Below, in pieces: positions 17,556 through 26,380 of a stretch of 46,631 bases of DNA. The notes under the pieces are model-generated. The model had not been told where the DNA came from, searched no databases, and worked only from the letters and a program-made list of their open reading frames with translations. The stretch's first letter is position 1, and each line of letters opens with the position of its first letter. Both the position numbers and the translations under genes were made by a program. Origin of the DNA: Desulfobacterales bacterium (GTDB taxonomy: Bacteria; Desulfobacterota; Desulfobacteria; Desulfobacterales; UBA11574); the NCBI GenBank assembly GCA_030145345.1, contig JAQYVT010000013.1:1-46631 (forward strand), given 5' to 3'.

Positions 17556-19246
17556 AGATCCAGAATATTTGGGACTTGAATAAATTAGAGGAAAAGGGGA
17601 TCCGATCTCTTGCTCCAAAAAGACCCAAAATCAGCATAGGATTATCCACCTGCGGAGTGTCCCTTGGTGCAGATAATATATTTGAGAAGATGAACCGAGA
17701 AAAAGAAAAGCATGCTCTGAAGATATCCATAGGCCAGACAGGCTGTTCGGGGTTCTGTGATCTGGAACCCATGGCGATTGTCAGGATGCCCGGCAAACCG
17801 CCGCTCCTTTATACTCAAATGACCGTGAAAAAAATCAAGCAGATGATCCAGGATATCAAACGGAAAAAGATTACCCAGGAAGGATTGCTGTGCAAAATTG
17901 GAGACCCCGCTTTACCCCGCCGACCGGATCCCCTCTTGAATGAGATTCCCGACTATCAAGAAGCATCTCCTTTTAAGGATCAGTACCGACTGCTTCTGGG
18001 GAATTGCGGTGTCATAGACCCTTTGAGTGTGTCGGAATATGTGGCAATGGGAGGATATTCCGCGTTGTATAAAGCGTTCTATCAAATGAGTCCAGGGGAG
18101 GTGGTGGAGGAGGTCATTCGATCCGGACTCAGGGGTAGGGGAGGCGCCTGGTTCCCCACCGGCATCAAATGGGATATGGCACGGAAAACAACCAGTGAAG
18201 AGAAATTTGTTATATGCAATGCTGATGAAGGAGATCCCGGCGCCTATAAAGACAGAACGATTATGGAGGGAAATCCGTTCAAGCTGTTTGAGGGAATCGT
18301 TCTGGCCGGATATGCCATCGGCAGCCATCTGGGGCTCATTTACCTGCGTGAGGAATACCCCCATACCTATCAGTTTCTGAACAAGGCTATCGATATTGCA
18401 AAACGCTACGGTCTTTTAGGGAGAAACGTTTTAGGGTCTAATTTCAACTTCACCTTAAAGGTCATACGAGGGGGCGGATCCTACGTATGCGGTGAAGAAA
18501 CCGCCCTTATGGATTCCCTCGAAGGGGAAGTGGGTGATCCTCGGCTGAGGCCGCCATTTCCGATTGAAAAGGGTTTGTGGGAGCAACCGACCATCGTAAA
18601 TAATGTGGAAACTTTGGCGAATATTCCCCTCATAATAGAGCATGGCGGCGAATGGTATGCCGGCATCGGCACAGAGAAGGCCAAGGGGACGAAGATCTTC
18701 TCTGTCATCGGCCAAGTCCAACAGCCCGGTCTGTATGAGGTCCCTTTGGGAACAAACTTAGAGGATGTAATATTCAAAATGGCCGGCGGTTCTTTGAATG
18801 GAGGCCAAATAAAAGCGGTACAAGTGGGGAGTCCTTTTGGCAGTTTTTTGCCCAGGGAAAAACTGGACATATCTCTTGACCCCGAGACGCTGAGAGATAT
18901 GGGTTCAATGATTGGTTCGGGAGTAATTGTAGTCCTCGATCAGGAGACATGTCTTGTGGATATTCTCCTTCATACACTCTCATTTTTTGTGGAGGAATCC
19001 TGTGGCAAATGCGCCCCCTGTCGAGAGGGCGTTTTCCAAATGAAAGAGATAATGACGGCCATATACGAAGGACGCGCTACAATGAAAGATCTAACCGATT
19101 TGATAGATCTAGGAGAAATGATAAAGGACTTCGCTTTATGTGCACTTGGGGGAGGCGCCCCATTGATCATTCTAAACGGCATAAAAGACTTCAGAAAGGA
19201 TTTTGAGGCGCATATCACAACCGGGAAATGCTCCTGGTCCTCTTGA
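17552..19246 (+). CDS. nuoF: NuoF-like NADH-binding flavoprotein
   Basis: 564 residues. An N-terminal thioredoxin-like [2Fe-2S] domain (STCGVSLG, TGCSGFCDLEP) precedes the FMN/NADH module, as in HydB, HndC and BamH types rather than the shorter complex I NuoF. FMN and NADH motifs include GLRGRGGAWFPTG, NADEGDPGAYKDR and GGGSYVCGEETALMDSLEG. The [4Fe-4S] motif ESCGKCAPCREG lies near residues 485-496. The extra C-terminal ferredoxin found in many HydB/HndC proteins is absent. This is the NAD(H) entry or exit point of the complex. No hydrogenase or formate dehydrogenase gene follows; the next gene is a NuoG-like/GcvH fusion. Confidence 0.94.
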   Translation: MKIQNIWDLNKLEEKGIRSLAPKRPKISIGLSTCGVSLGADNIFEKMNREKEKHALKISIGQTGCSGFCDLEPMAIVRMPGKPPLLYTQMTVKKIKQMIQDIKRKKITQEGLLCKIGDPALPRRPDPLLNEIPDYQEASPFKDQYRLLLGNCGVIDPLSVSEYVAMGGYSALYKAFYQMSPGEVVEEVIRSGLRGRGGAWFPTGIKWDMARKTTSEEKFVICNADEGDPGAYKDRTIMEGNPFKLFEGIVLAGYAIGSHLGLIYLREEYPHTYQFLNKAIDIAKRYGLLGRNVLGSNFNFTLKVIRGGGSYVCGEETALMDSLEGEVGDPRLRPPFPIEKGLWEQPTIVNNVETLANIPLIIEHGGEWYAGIGTEKAKGTKIFSVIGQVQQPGLYEVPLGTNLEDVIFKMAGGSLNGGQIKAVQVGSPFGSFLPREKLDISLDPETLRDMGSMIGSGVIVVLDQETCLVDILLHTLSFFVEESCGKCAPCREGVFQMKEIMTAIYEGRATMKDLTDLIDLGEMIKDFALCALGGGAPLIILNGIKDFRKDFEAHITTGKCSWSS

Positions 19247-19383
19247 TTCTTTTAATTTTCCCCTGTCAAACCACAATGACCTTTTAAACCGGCTCCTGAT
19301 CTGGGGGAACAGGACGACAATAGATTGCATCCTTTTTTAAACCAGGTCAGGTAAAACGTATTTAAACAGGAGAAGATACAGCC

Positions 19384-20736
19384 ATGATCACCTTGGAAAT
19401 AGACGGGAAAAGAGTTGAAGCTGAAAAGGGTAGTACCATTTTGAATGCAGCTCAGCAAGTGGGAATTCAAATTCCCTATTTCTGTTATCACAAGGAGATG
19501 GAACCTTACGGAGGATGTCGCTTGTGCATGGTAGAGGTTACTGAGAATGGTTTCACCCGGCTGCAACCATCATGCGCTTATCCCGTAAAGAACGATATTA
19601 TCGTCAAAACCAGCACGGAGCGACTGATCAAAGGCAGGAAAATTTTAGCCGAGCTGCTACTCGCCCGTTGTCCGAATATCGACTCCGTTATAAACCTCGC
19701 AGATTCTCTTGGCGTCAAAAAAACCCGTTTTCTCCAGACGGACAGCGATTGTGTCCTTTGTGGCCTCTGCGTGAGAGTCTGCCGGAATGTGGCTAAAGTG
19801 GGGGCTATAGATTTTGTAGGCCGGGGAAGAAATCGCCGCCCGGCAACACCTTTTGACATGCCATCAGACGATTGTATCGGGTGCGGCTCATGTGCTTACG
19901 TATGTCCGACCGGCGCAATGAAAATGGAATACGAAAATGTTTTGAGATGGAGAAAGCTTCCCGGCCCGCTTCGAAAATGCCGGTACATGCGTATGGGATT
20001 CATTTCCCACAAAGTATGTGCCAATGATTTCCAGTGCTGGAATTGTGAAGTCGATCAGAGGATGGAGGATCTTAGCACAAGCCATCCTGTTTTTATGTTG
20101 AGAGAGGCCCGGGCAAAAGAGAGAGAAAGGTTCGGTGGGTTCGAGATGCTTTCCGATCGTCTTTATGATGAGGGGCATATCTGGGTAAAGCGCATCAATG
20201 GAACCGTCAGAATAGGAATTGACGACTTTACGCGTCAAATCGTCGGTGTGATAAATGATATAAAACTCCCATCCGTTAATTCTTTTATACGTCAGGGAGA
20301 CCCGCTTTGTATAATATCCGGAAACGAAAAGACCCTCCATATGTATGCACCCCTGGAAGGAAAAATCGTTGATATCAACCCCGATATCATAGACAATCCT
20401 TCTCTTATCAGTATGGCCCCCCATAGAAGGGGATGGATACTAATGGTGGAACCTTCGGATATAGTTCAGGCATCAAAAGAACTCCTTTCAGGTAGATCCG
20501 CAACAGAATGGATGACCCACGAATCTCGGAAATTTTATGATTTTGTCCGGGAAAATACGGAAATGGAACTCTCGCCGGAAAGGCCCATACCCCCGGATTT
20601 TGCGAGAACCCTGGAACCAGATGTCTGGAACAAAATAGACCAGACCTTCTTTATGGTGAGACGAAAAAGAAGGGTAAAGTTGCATAGCATCGGCCAGGCC
20701 TATCCGACGCCCAAAAAAGATTCCAAGAGCAGTTGA
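19384..20736 (+). CDS. NuoG-N-terminus / GcvH-like lipoyl-domain fusion
   Basis: 450 residues. The N-terminus is a NuoG/HydA-type [2Fe-2S] ferredoxin (C34, C45, C48, C64). Two [4Fe-4S] motifs follow (C123-C133 and C164-C174). The His-Cys3 cluster usual in this family is missing. Residues 212-227 carry the same C-x5-C-x2-C-x2-D-x2-M motif found twice in the protein at 12,970. Residues about 264-357 are GcvH-like (GHIWVKR, GTVRIGIDDF, GKIVDIN), with K316 near the lipoyl-lysine position. The molybdopterin or hydrogenase domain expected after such an N-terminus is replaced by the H-protein domain. I infer that the NuoEF unit passes electrons to a lipoyl disulfide or takes them from it. AGGAGA lies 11 bases before the ATG. 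It is last in the operon. Confidence 0.87.
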   Translation: MITLEIDGKRVEAEKGSTILNAAQQVGIQIPYFCYHKEMEPYGGCRLCMVEVTENGFTRLQPSCAYPVKNDIIVKTSTERLIKGRKILAELLLARCPNIDSVINLADSLGVKKTRFLQTDSDCVLCGLCVRVCRNVAKVGAIDFVGRGRNRRPATPFDMPSDDCIGCGSCAYVCPTGAMKMEYENVLRWRKLPGPLRKCRYMRMGFISHKVCANDFQCWNCEVDQRMEDLSTSHPVFMLREARAKERERFGGFEMLSDRLYDEGHIWVKRINGTVRIGIDDFTRQIVGVINDIKLPSVNSFIRQGDPLCIISGNEKTLHMYAPLEGKIVDINPDIIDNPSLISMAPHRRGWILMVEPSDIVQASKELLSGRSATEWMTHESRKFYDFVRENTEMELSPERPIPPDFARTLEPDVWNKIDQTFFMVRRKRRVKLHSIGQAYPTPKKDSKSS

Positions 20737-20794
20737 TTTTGAGTCTCTGTATGCCCTGGAATTGAACGGCGAACCCGGATATGTTCGTAAGAAT

Positions 20795-21295
20795 CTACAG
20801 ATCGGCAACGATCCTGGCGTAACGTTCTCTCCTGATATCCGGCATTTCATCGGCCTTTTCAAAATGTAAACAATGGGTCGTACAGACCGTAACGCAGGCC
20901 GGTTTCAACCCGGCGTCCACCCGATTTATACAGAAATCACACTTGATCACTTTGCCGGTTTCAGAATTCCACTGGGGCGTGCCCCAGGGGCAGGCGGACA
21001 TACAGCTTTTACATCCCACGCAGAGATCAGGAGCCACATGTACAATACCGTCCTGGGGGCGTTTTTGCATGGCCCCGGTCGGGCATGCGGCAACACACCA
21101 GGGATTTTCACAATGAAAGCAGGGCATGAATACATAAGATGCCCGGGGAATTCCATCGATGATTCTGGGTCCTACGGCGATAATCTCCGTCGGCCTGGGC
21201 CCGACCAAGATATTTTTGTTGGTTTTACACGCAATCGTGCAACTGTAACAACCGATACATTTCTTCTTGTCCTGATACAAATAGTAAACGCTCAT
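20795..21295 (-). CDS. Four-cluster ferredoxin-type electron-transfer subunit (DmsB/PhsB-like)
   Basis: 166 residues with the cysteine pattern of the DmsB/PhsB/FdnH family, which holds four [4Fe-4S] clusters: CIGCYSCTIAC (13-23), CFHCENPWCVAACP, CVGCKSCMSACP and CDFCINRVDAGLKPACVTVC. It passes electrons to or from the molybdopterin subunit encoded immediately upstream, 35 bases away. No transmembrane anchor is present and no membrane subunit gene follows, so the pair is probably soluble. GGAGA precedes the ATG. The 3' end converges on the NuoG/GcvH gene with a 58-base gap. Confidence 0.92.
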   Translation of the reverse strand: MSVYYLYQDKKKCIGCYSCTIACKTNKNILVGPRPTEIIAVGPRIIDGIPRASYVFMPCFHCENPWCVAACPTGAMQKRPQDGIVHVAPDLCVGCKSCMSACPWGTPQWNSETGKVIKCDFCINRVDAGLKPACVTVCTTHCLHFEKADEMPDIRRERYARIVADL

Positions 21296-21330
21296 TATTT
21301 TTCTCCATTTTCAACCAAAAATGGTTATTT

Positions 21331-23415
21331 TTAAGCAGGCTTGACCGTTACAAAGGTATGATGCAGGGCCGGACTGCCGCCCACCATATCACTGATATTT
21401 TCTTGCAGAACACTGTCCGCCACGCCTTTATCGAATGATCGGGTGGCCAGTGAGGCTTGATGCCCGAAACCGTGCAGCATGAAAACCGCTTCGGGGTGAA
21501 TAAGGTCGGTGACAAATGCCTTGATTTTCCCGGAGCCGTATTTGGAGGAAACCTCGACCAGGTCACCGTCACGGATTCTCAGCGTGTTCGCCTTTTCGGT
21601 GTTGATCCAGAGAACGTTTTTTGACACGATTTCGTTCAGGAACGGATTGTTCTGAGTGGAAATATGGGTATGCAGTGCACAGCGACCGACGACCAGTCTG
21701 AACTGATTCTCAGGCGGCGACGGCATGGGTTCGTATTCCGGCAAAGACTCGACGCCGGCATCTTCGAACATGGACGAGACAAATTCGATTTTGCCCGAGG
21801 GGGTCTTGAATTTAATTCCGTCTTTGCGGCCCCAAATGATCTGCTTGTCCGTGTAGGACACAAATCCTTTGGCCGCAAAGTCCTCAAGCTTGAAACCCGT
21901 CGGTTCCAGTTGCCAGCGAACGTAATCTTCCATGGAATCGTAAGGAAAATACGCTCCAAGGCCGAGACGTTCGCCGATTTGTTTGAGGATTAGGGTCCCC
22001 TCCCGGGAGTCGTAGCGCGGTTTCACGGCAGGGCTGGAAAGAAACAGCTGGGGTTTGAGTCCGTTGGCCTGTTGAACCGGATCGAGCCGTTCCAGATACG
22101 TCGGTTCCGGCAGGATAACATCCGAATACCAGGCGGTATCACTGTAATTGATTTCAATGGTCACAATTAGATCCAGCTTGTCGAAGGCCTTGCGGGTCAG
22201 GGTGGTGTCCGGCATGGACAAAAGGGGCTCGAAACGGTGGATAAAGAGGGCCTTCAACGGGTTCGGGTCCTCGTTTAAGATGGCGTAGGGGAGCATTTGC
22301 GCAACCCCGAATCTGAGTTCCGGCAGGGGGAATTCCGGAGTTCCCACCTTGTCGAAGCGCGGGATGTCGACCTTGGGCAGGTCCAGATCGGTCAGCTTGC
22401 GCGGGGGAACTCCACCGACCGCTTCGGGGCCTTTTTTGAAATAAAGACCCCCTTTAGATTCGTAGCTCCCCATCAGGGCGTTGAGTATTAGGATGGAACG
22501 GCGCATGTATACTTCGTTGGTGTGGTGGGCGCCCCGATAGCCAAAATGAAAGATGACCGCGGGCTTGTCCCGGCTGACCTCCCGGGCAAAGTCCACAATC
22601 TCCTGAGCCGGAATGCCGGTTTCCTTCTCGGCCCATTGCGGCGTATATGCCCGGACAAAGGACTGAAGCTCCGTCAAGCCTTGGGCCCAGCGATCCACGT
22701 ACTCGATGTCATAGAGTCTCTCGGATAGAATGACATGGATCAACGCATAGTTCAGGGCCAGATCCGTACCCGGTCGAATCCTCCAGTAGCGGTGCGCTTT
22801 TGTGGCCGTCACCGTGACCCGGGGATCAATATAGGTCACCTTGGCGCCGTTCAGCATGGCCTGGGTAAGATTTTTGACACCTTTGACCTCAATCGACTCG
22901 AAAAAATTGCGTCCGTAGAAGACAATCTGCTTGGTATTCTTATAATCCGGGCTCATATCCGTGACCGTATATCCAACCATGGAGTTGGTGGCGGTTCGAA
23001 TGGAGCCCCGGCAAAGAGCGTCATGGCAGAAGTGGTTGGGAGATCCGATCGCCGCCATCAGGGTTTTGGCCACCGGCGTACTGAGCTGTACGCGCTCGCC
23101 AAAGGCCACACTCTCGGGACCGTGTTTGCCGATAATGTCTTTCAGCTTGTCGGCAACATAATCTAGGGCCTCCTCCCAAGAGGCCTTGCGCCACTGGCCG
23201 GCTCCCCGGGGTCCGGTGCGGATCATGGGATGCTGGACCCGTTCATGGTCGTTGACCAGACCGATACCCGCAGCGCCCCTCGGACAGATGCTGCCTTCCA
23301 GACCGGCCACGTGAGGGCTGCCCTCTATGAATTTTACCTGATCATTTTCAACCGTGACCTTAATCGGGCAGCGTACCGAACACATAAAACAAAGGCTATA
23401 GACTTCTTTTTTCAT
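21331..23415 (-). CDS. Molybdopterin oxidoreductase, PhsA/PsrA-like, without export signal
   Basis: 694 residues. The N-terminal [4Fe-4S] site is CFMCSVRC...CPRG. HFCHDALCRGS near residues 127-137 offers a cysteine as the metal ligand. The C-terminus has the molydopterin-dinucleotide-binding domain (HISTQNNPFLNEI and later). Overall it looks closest to thiosulfate/polysulfide reductase catalytic subunits. These are normally exported with a twin-arginine signal, but this one starts directly at MKKEVYSLC and should stay in the cytoplasm. With the ferredoxin subunit it forms a two-gene operon behind a good promoter at 23,473-23,500. The substrate is uncertain: polysulfide or thiosulfate are possible, and formate is less likely. 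GGGAGG lies six bases before the ATG. Confidence 0.88.
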   Translation of the reverse strand: MKKEVYSLCFMCSVRCPIKVTVENDQVKFIEGSPHVAGLEGSICPRGAAGIGLVNDHERVQHPMIRTGPRGAGQWRKASWEEALDYVADKLKDIIGKHGPESVAFGERVQLSTPVAKTLMAAIGSPNHFCHDALCRGSIRTATNSMVGYTVTDMSPDYKNTKQIVFYGRNFFESIEVKGVKNLTQAMLNGAKVTYIDPRVTVTATKAHRYWRIRPGTDLALNYALIHVILSERLYDIEYVDRWAQGLTELQSFVRAYTPQWAEKETGIPAQEIVDFAREVSRDKPAVIFHFGYRGAHHTNEVYMRRSILILNALMGSYESKGGLYFKKGPEAVGGVPPRKLTDLDLPKVDIPRFDKVGTPEFPLPELRFGVAQMLPYAILNEDPNPLKALFIHRFEPLLSMPDTTLTRKAFDKLDLIVTIEINYSDTAWYSDVILPEPTYLERLDPVQQANGLKPQLFLSSPAVKPRYDSREGTLILKQIGERLGLGAYFPYDSMEDYVRWQLEPTGFKLEDFAAKGFVSYTDKQIIWGRKDGIKFKTPSGKIEFVSSMFEDAGVESLPEYEPMPSPPENQFRLVVGRCALHTHISTQNNPFLNEIVSKNVLWINTEKANTLRIRDGDLVEVSSKYGSGKIKAFVTDLIHPEAVFMLHGFGHQASLATRSFDKGVADSVLQENISDMVGGSPALHHTFVTVKPA

Positions 23416-23472
23416 ATTTTTCCTCCCTTTAGAGAGCTGTTAGGTTTTCTATCGGTTTTGGGAACCTATTAT

Positions 23473-23500
23473 ATAATACGAAAACGATAAAGAATGTCAA
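23473..23500 (-). promoter_or_regulatory. Sigma-70-type promoter for the molybdopterin oxidoreductase operon
   Basis: On the minus strand a perfect TTGACA (23,500-23,495) is followed after 16 bases by TATTAT (23,478-23,473), five of six matches to the -10 consensus. The start would lie about 50 bases upstream of the ATG at 23,415. The surrounding DNA is AT-rich and shared with the divergent GTPase gene. Confidence 0.6.
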
Positions 23501-23614
23501 TATGGTAATAAGGTAAAGAACAGTCTTGATCTCTTTGATATTTATGATATCAGTTTAGGCTGTTTTTTTGTACGAGCCATATACGGAAATCATCTGCGGT
23601 CATTTGGAATTTAT

Positions 23615-24604
23615 ATGAATAAAAAAACCAAAATCATTCTCCTGTCGGGTTTTTTGGGGTCCGGCAAAACCACCCTTTTGAAACACATTATGTCCTTTGA
23701 CATCGACATGTCGGACACCGTCATTATTATGAACGAAATCGGCGAGGTGGGCATCGACGGCATGTTGATCAAGAATATGGGCACGGATATTGTGGAACTC
23801 ACCAGCGGCTGTATTTGCTGTTCCATGAGCGACGATTTGCAGGAATCCATTGAAGAACTATTAGAACGGTTCGGACCGCGGTATATTATGATCGAAGCCA
23901 CCGGGGTCGCGGACCCGGAGGCGGTCTCAAGGGCGATTGCAGACGCTGACTTTAAAGACCATGTCGAGATATATAAAACCCTTACGGTGATGGACGCAGA
24001 ATGCTGGACGGTTCGGGATGTTTTCGGAACGCTTTTCTTCCGCCAGCTGAAGCAGGCCGACACCATTATTTTGAACAAAACAGATCTCCTTGAAAAAGAT
24101 GAAATCCCGCGATATCTAAAAGAGATTCACGAAGTGATACCCGGCTCACAGGTGATTCCTGCAGTGAAGTGCAGGATTGAACCGGACGTTGTATGGCTCA
24201 AACCCGAGACCTTGGATAGGGGCAAGAATCCGTCTGACGCAAATCGCCGTGAAATTCAACCCAATGACCTTGGAATTTTTCCCTATTTCGACAGCAAAAC
24301 CGGAACCGGCCGCCACCAGGAAAAAATATATGCAGATACGAACTTTGTGACCTTCTCTTTTTCAGAATCTTCTCCGCTGGATGAAACTGCATTTAACCGG
24401 TTTGTCGAGGAAATGCCCTGGGAGCTTTTTCGCTTGAAAGGGATGGTGAATTTTGGCGACCGGACCCTGATGATCAATTCAGTGGGCGGTAAAACCCAAT
24501 GGGCACCTTGGGAGGGGGTATTCGAAACACGCCTGGCATTTGTGGGATGGAATATCGACCCCGATGAATATCTTGCCCGAATGAAAGCGTGTGTAAAAAA
24601 ATGA
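23615..24604 (+). CDS. G3E-family (CobW-type) GTPase
   Basis: 329 residues. The Walker A motif is GFLGSGKTT (residues 10-18). GCICCSMSD near 68-76 is the metal-binding CxCC motif of CobW/COG0523 proteins, and NKTD near 152-155 is the guanine-specificity motif. These GTPases deliver metal ions or cofactors (cobalt, nickel, zinc) to client proteins. Here the clients could be corrinoid or zinc-dependent methyltransferases encoded in the window, or the divergent molybdoenzyme; position alone does not decide. The ribosome site before the ATG is weak. No other gene is obviously co-transcribed. Confidence 0.9.
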   Translation: MNKKTKIILLSGFLGSGKTTLLKHIMSFDIDMSDTVIIMNEIGEVGIDGMLIKNMGTDIVELTSGCICCSMSDDLQESIEELLERFGPRYIMIEATGVADPEAVSRAIADADFKDHVEIYKTLTVMDAECWTVRDVFGTLFFRQLKQADTIILNKTDLLEKDEIPRYLKEIHEVIPGSQVIPAVKCRIEPDVVWLKPETLDRGKNPSDANRREIQPNDLGIFPYFDSKTGTGRHQEKIYADTNFVTFSFSESSPLDETAFNRFVEEMPWELFRLKGMVNFGDRTLMINSVGGKTQWAPWEGVFETRLAFVGWNIDPDEYLARMKACVKK

Positions 24605-24683
24605 TTTCAATGCCCCGCCCCTGGGGCCGGGCCAGTTCCGTATCTCGTGAGTCAAAAACAACGGTAGTGCCGTCTCTATCGGC

Positions 24684-24865
24684 AAACTGGAATATTGGAG
24701 TAATGGAGTAATGAGAAAACAAATTTTTTCAACCCATTATTCCACTACTCCATCGCTCCATGCTTTTTCCCCACTACTCCAGCACTCCATCATTCCCCGC
24801 GTGGCCGGATCTAAGATGGGTCCGAATTCTTTACTATGATTTTCAATACCCCGCCGATGGGGCAG
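24684..24865. repeat. Inverted-arm short-period repeat downstream of two convergent genes
   Basis: Left arm (about 24,687-24,715) repeats TGGAGTAATGGAGTAATG. Right arm (about 24,733-24,795) carries degenerate inverse units such as CCACTACTCCA and CAGCACTCCATCATTCC, so the arms can pair across a loop rich in A and T. Then comes a small GGCCGG/CCGG-like dyad, GAATTCTTTACT, and a CCCCGCCGATGGGG hairpin at about 24,850-24,863. It fills the gap between the GTPase and the lipoprotein genes, whose 3' ends face each other. A similar set of modules occurs at 1-107. Confidence 0.55.
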
Positions 24866-24871
24866 GGCGTT

Positions 24872-26380
24872 TCATTTTTTATGTTCGACGTGTAGAACCG
24901 CCATCTTCATTTCCGGAATGGCGGCCATGACCTGCCATTCCTTGGATATCTCCACCGGAAAGCGGATGTGGGTTGCGTCGAGGGCGGTTTGTCCCCAGGT
25001 GGGATCCACCGGCACCCATACGCCCCCCATGACCACTTCATTCCAGGCGTGCAGGCCGAAGGCCTGATCATCATCACCCAGGTATACCAATCCACCGACG
25101 GTGCGGCAGGGAATCCCCAATGCCCGGGCCATTGCGGTAAACAATTTGGCATGTTCACTGCAGTCGCCTTTCTTTTTTTCGATAATATCCATCAGGGTCA
25201 TCGGGTTGGCCGTATAGTCGTCTTCGATATATCGTTCGACGAATTCCACCAATCGGGACACTTTTTCGGAAATCGTGTCAGCACCGTCCACCGCATGTTG
25301 GGCCAAACCGATGACGGTGGGATGGTTTGCGGGGATATCGAGGGTGGCCGCCAGATTTTTTTGGATCTCTTCCTCGGTGGCGTTGACGTTAGGACCCCCC
25401 TTGGAGTTTAGAAGTACCCCCATGGATCCGTCGGCCCGGTTCTGTGTAACCGACTGACCCGGGGCATTGCCGAGAAGCGTTCCGGAGGTATTGTCCAGGG
25501 ACAGATTTAAAAGCGTCACCGTTTTGGAATCACCCAAAGGCCGGTCGATGAAAACCGTATTTCTGAAGAACAAATCGATGGTTTTGTCTATCTTGGTTGC
25601 CAGTGCTTGGGGCTCGAGTCGGCATTCAAACAGCCCGCCCAAGACAATGCGATAGGCCCTTCCGTCGGCACCAAATACTTCTTTCACGTCGAGCCCATGG
25701 GCGTCTGTTGTAAGTACGTCGTAAAAGATGGTCTTGACGCCGGCGGTCAAGGATTCGTGAATCCCCATGATGCGGGATGTGTTTGCTTCCAATGTGAGTG
25801 TTTCCAAAACTATATTCGGATATTCAATGTCGGCACCGGCATCGGGATTCCGGGTTATCCATCTTTGTACGGCTGTATAGTCTTTAAGGGTGTAATCAAA
25901 GGCACCCATAAAGCGGGACTGCGTATCTTTGCCTTGCGTAATTTCGGCTTGATAGCCTTCTGAGATGCGCATAATTTTGACTTCAGAAAAATCATCTTTA
26001 TGAATCATTCTGTCTGCGTAAAGTACCAGGGAAAAGGGCGGCAGTGCACTGAATGTCGCAATCGATTCTATTTTTATCTCATCGATTTCAGCGTCAGAGA
26101 GAATCTGGACGGTTCCGGACAGTTGAATTTTATAGAGGGTTCCATGGGGACCGGTTTCACAGGCGGCCGTGCTTTTCAGATAACCGACCTTGTGCTTCTG
26201 GAGATAAACTCCGTACCAGTCGGTCCCGAGGTTTTTCTCCATAAACTGAGCGAAGAGATGATCTTCTTGGGTATGATTCGGCGCCGGTGGTGGCGAAGAT
26301 TCCGCGCTACACCCCATGAGAAACATTCCGGCGCCCAACCACACGGCAATTAAAAAAATGCTTGAACGGGTCATATTCAT
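24872..26380 (-). CDS. Transglutaminase-like lipoprotein
   Basis: 502 residues. The N-terminus is a lipoprotein signal: a short basic start, a hydrophobic core and FLMGC as lipobox, so the mature protein is anchored by the cysteine near residue 24. The C-terminal third has the transglutaminase-like triad: Cys in KKKGDCSEHAKLF near 413, His in FGLHAWNEV and Asp in PVDPTWGQ. This fold covers peptidases and amide-transferring enzymes as well as transglutaminases. The middle part is a beta-rich region without a recognised family. It diverges from the membrane spermidine-synthase-like gene with a 350-base gap; such pairing suggests a shared envelope or surface function, but that is inference. Confidence 0.87.
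   Translation of the reverse strand: MNMTRSSIFLIAVWLGAGMFLMGCSAESSPPPAPNHTQEDHLFAQFMEKNLGTDWYGVYLQKHKVGYLKSTAACETGPHGTLYKIQLSGTVQILSDAEIDEIKIESIATFSALPPFSLVLYADRMIHKDDFSEVKIMRISEGYQAEITQGKDTQSRFMGAFDYTLKDYTAVQRWITRNPDAGADIEYPNIVLETLTLEANTSRIMGIHESLTAGVKTIFYDVLTTDAHGLDVKEVFGADGRAYRIVLGGLFECRLEPQALATKIDKTIDLFFRNTVFIDRPLGDSKTVTLLNLSLDNTSGTLLGNAPGQSVTQNRADGSMGVLLNSKGGPNVNATEEEIQKNLAATLDIPANHPTVIGLAQHAVDGADTISEKVSRLVEFVERYIEDDYTANPMTLMDIIEKKKGDCSEHAKLFTAMARALGIPCRTVGGLVYLGDDDQAFGLHAWNEVVMGGVWVPVDPTWGQTALDATHIRFPVEISKEWQVMAAIPEMKMAVLHVEHKK

Noticed and set aside
3954-20736. Benzoyl-CoA reductase (Bam) complex
   Set aside because: HdrA, MvhD, NuoE and NuoF homologues recall BamE-BamH, but no BamB-type tungsten enzyme or BamC gene is present, so the assignment is not supported.
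14831-20736. Electron-bifurcating [FeFe] hydrogenase
   Set aside because: NuoE and NuoF match HydC and HydB, but no H-cluster domain exists; the NuoG-like protein ends in a GcvH-like domain instead.
21331-23415. Formate dehydrogenase
   Set aside because: The ligand region and overall motifs look closer to PhsA/PsrA. No selenocysteine codon or formate-type signature was seen at the ligand position.
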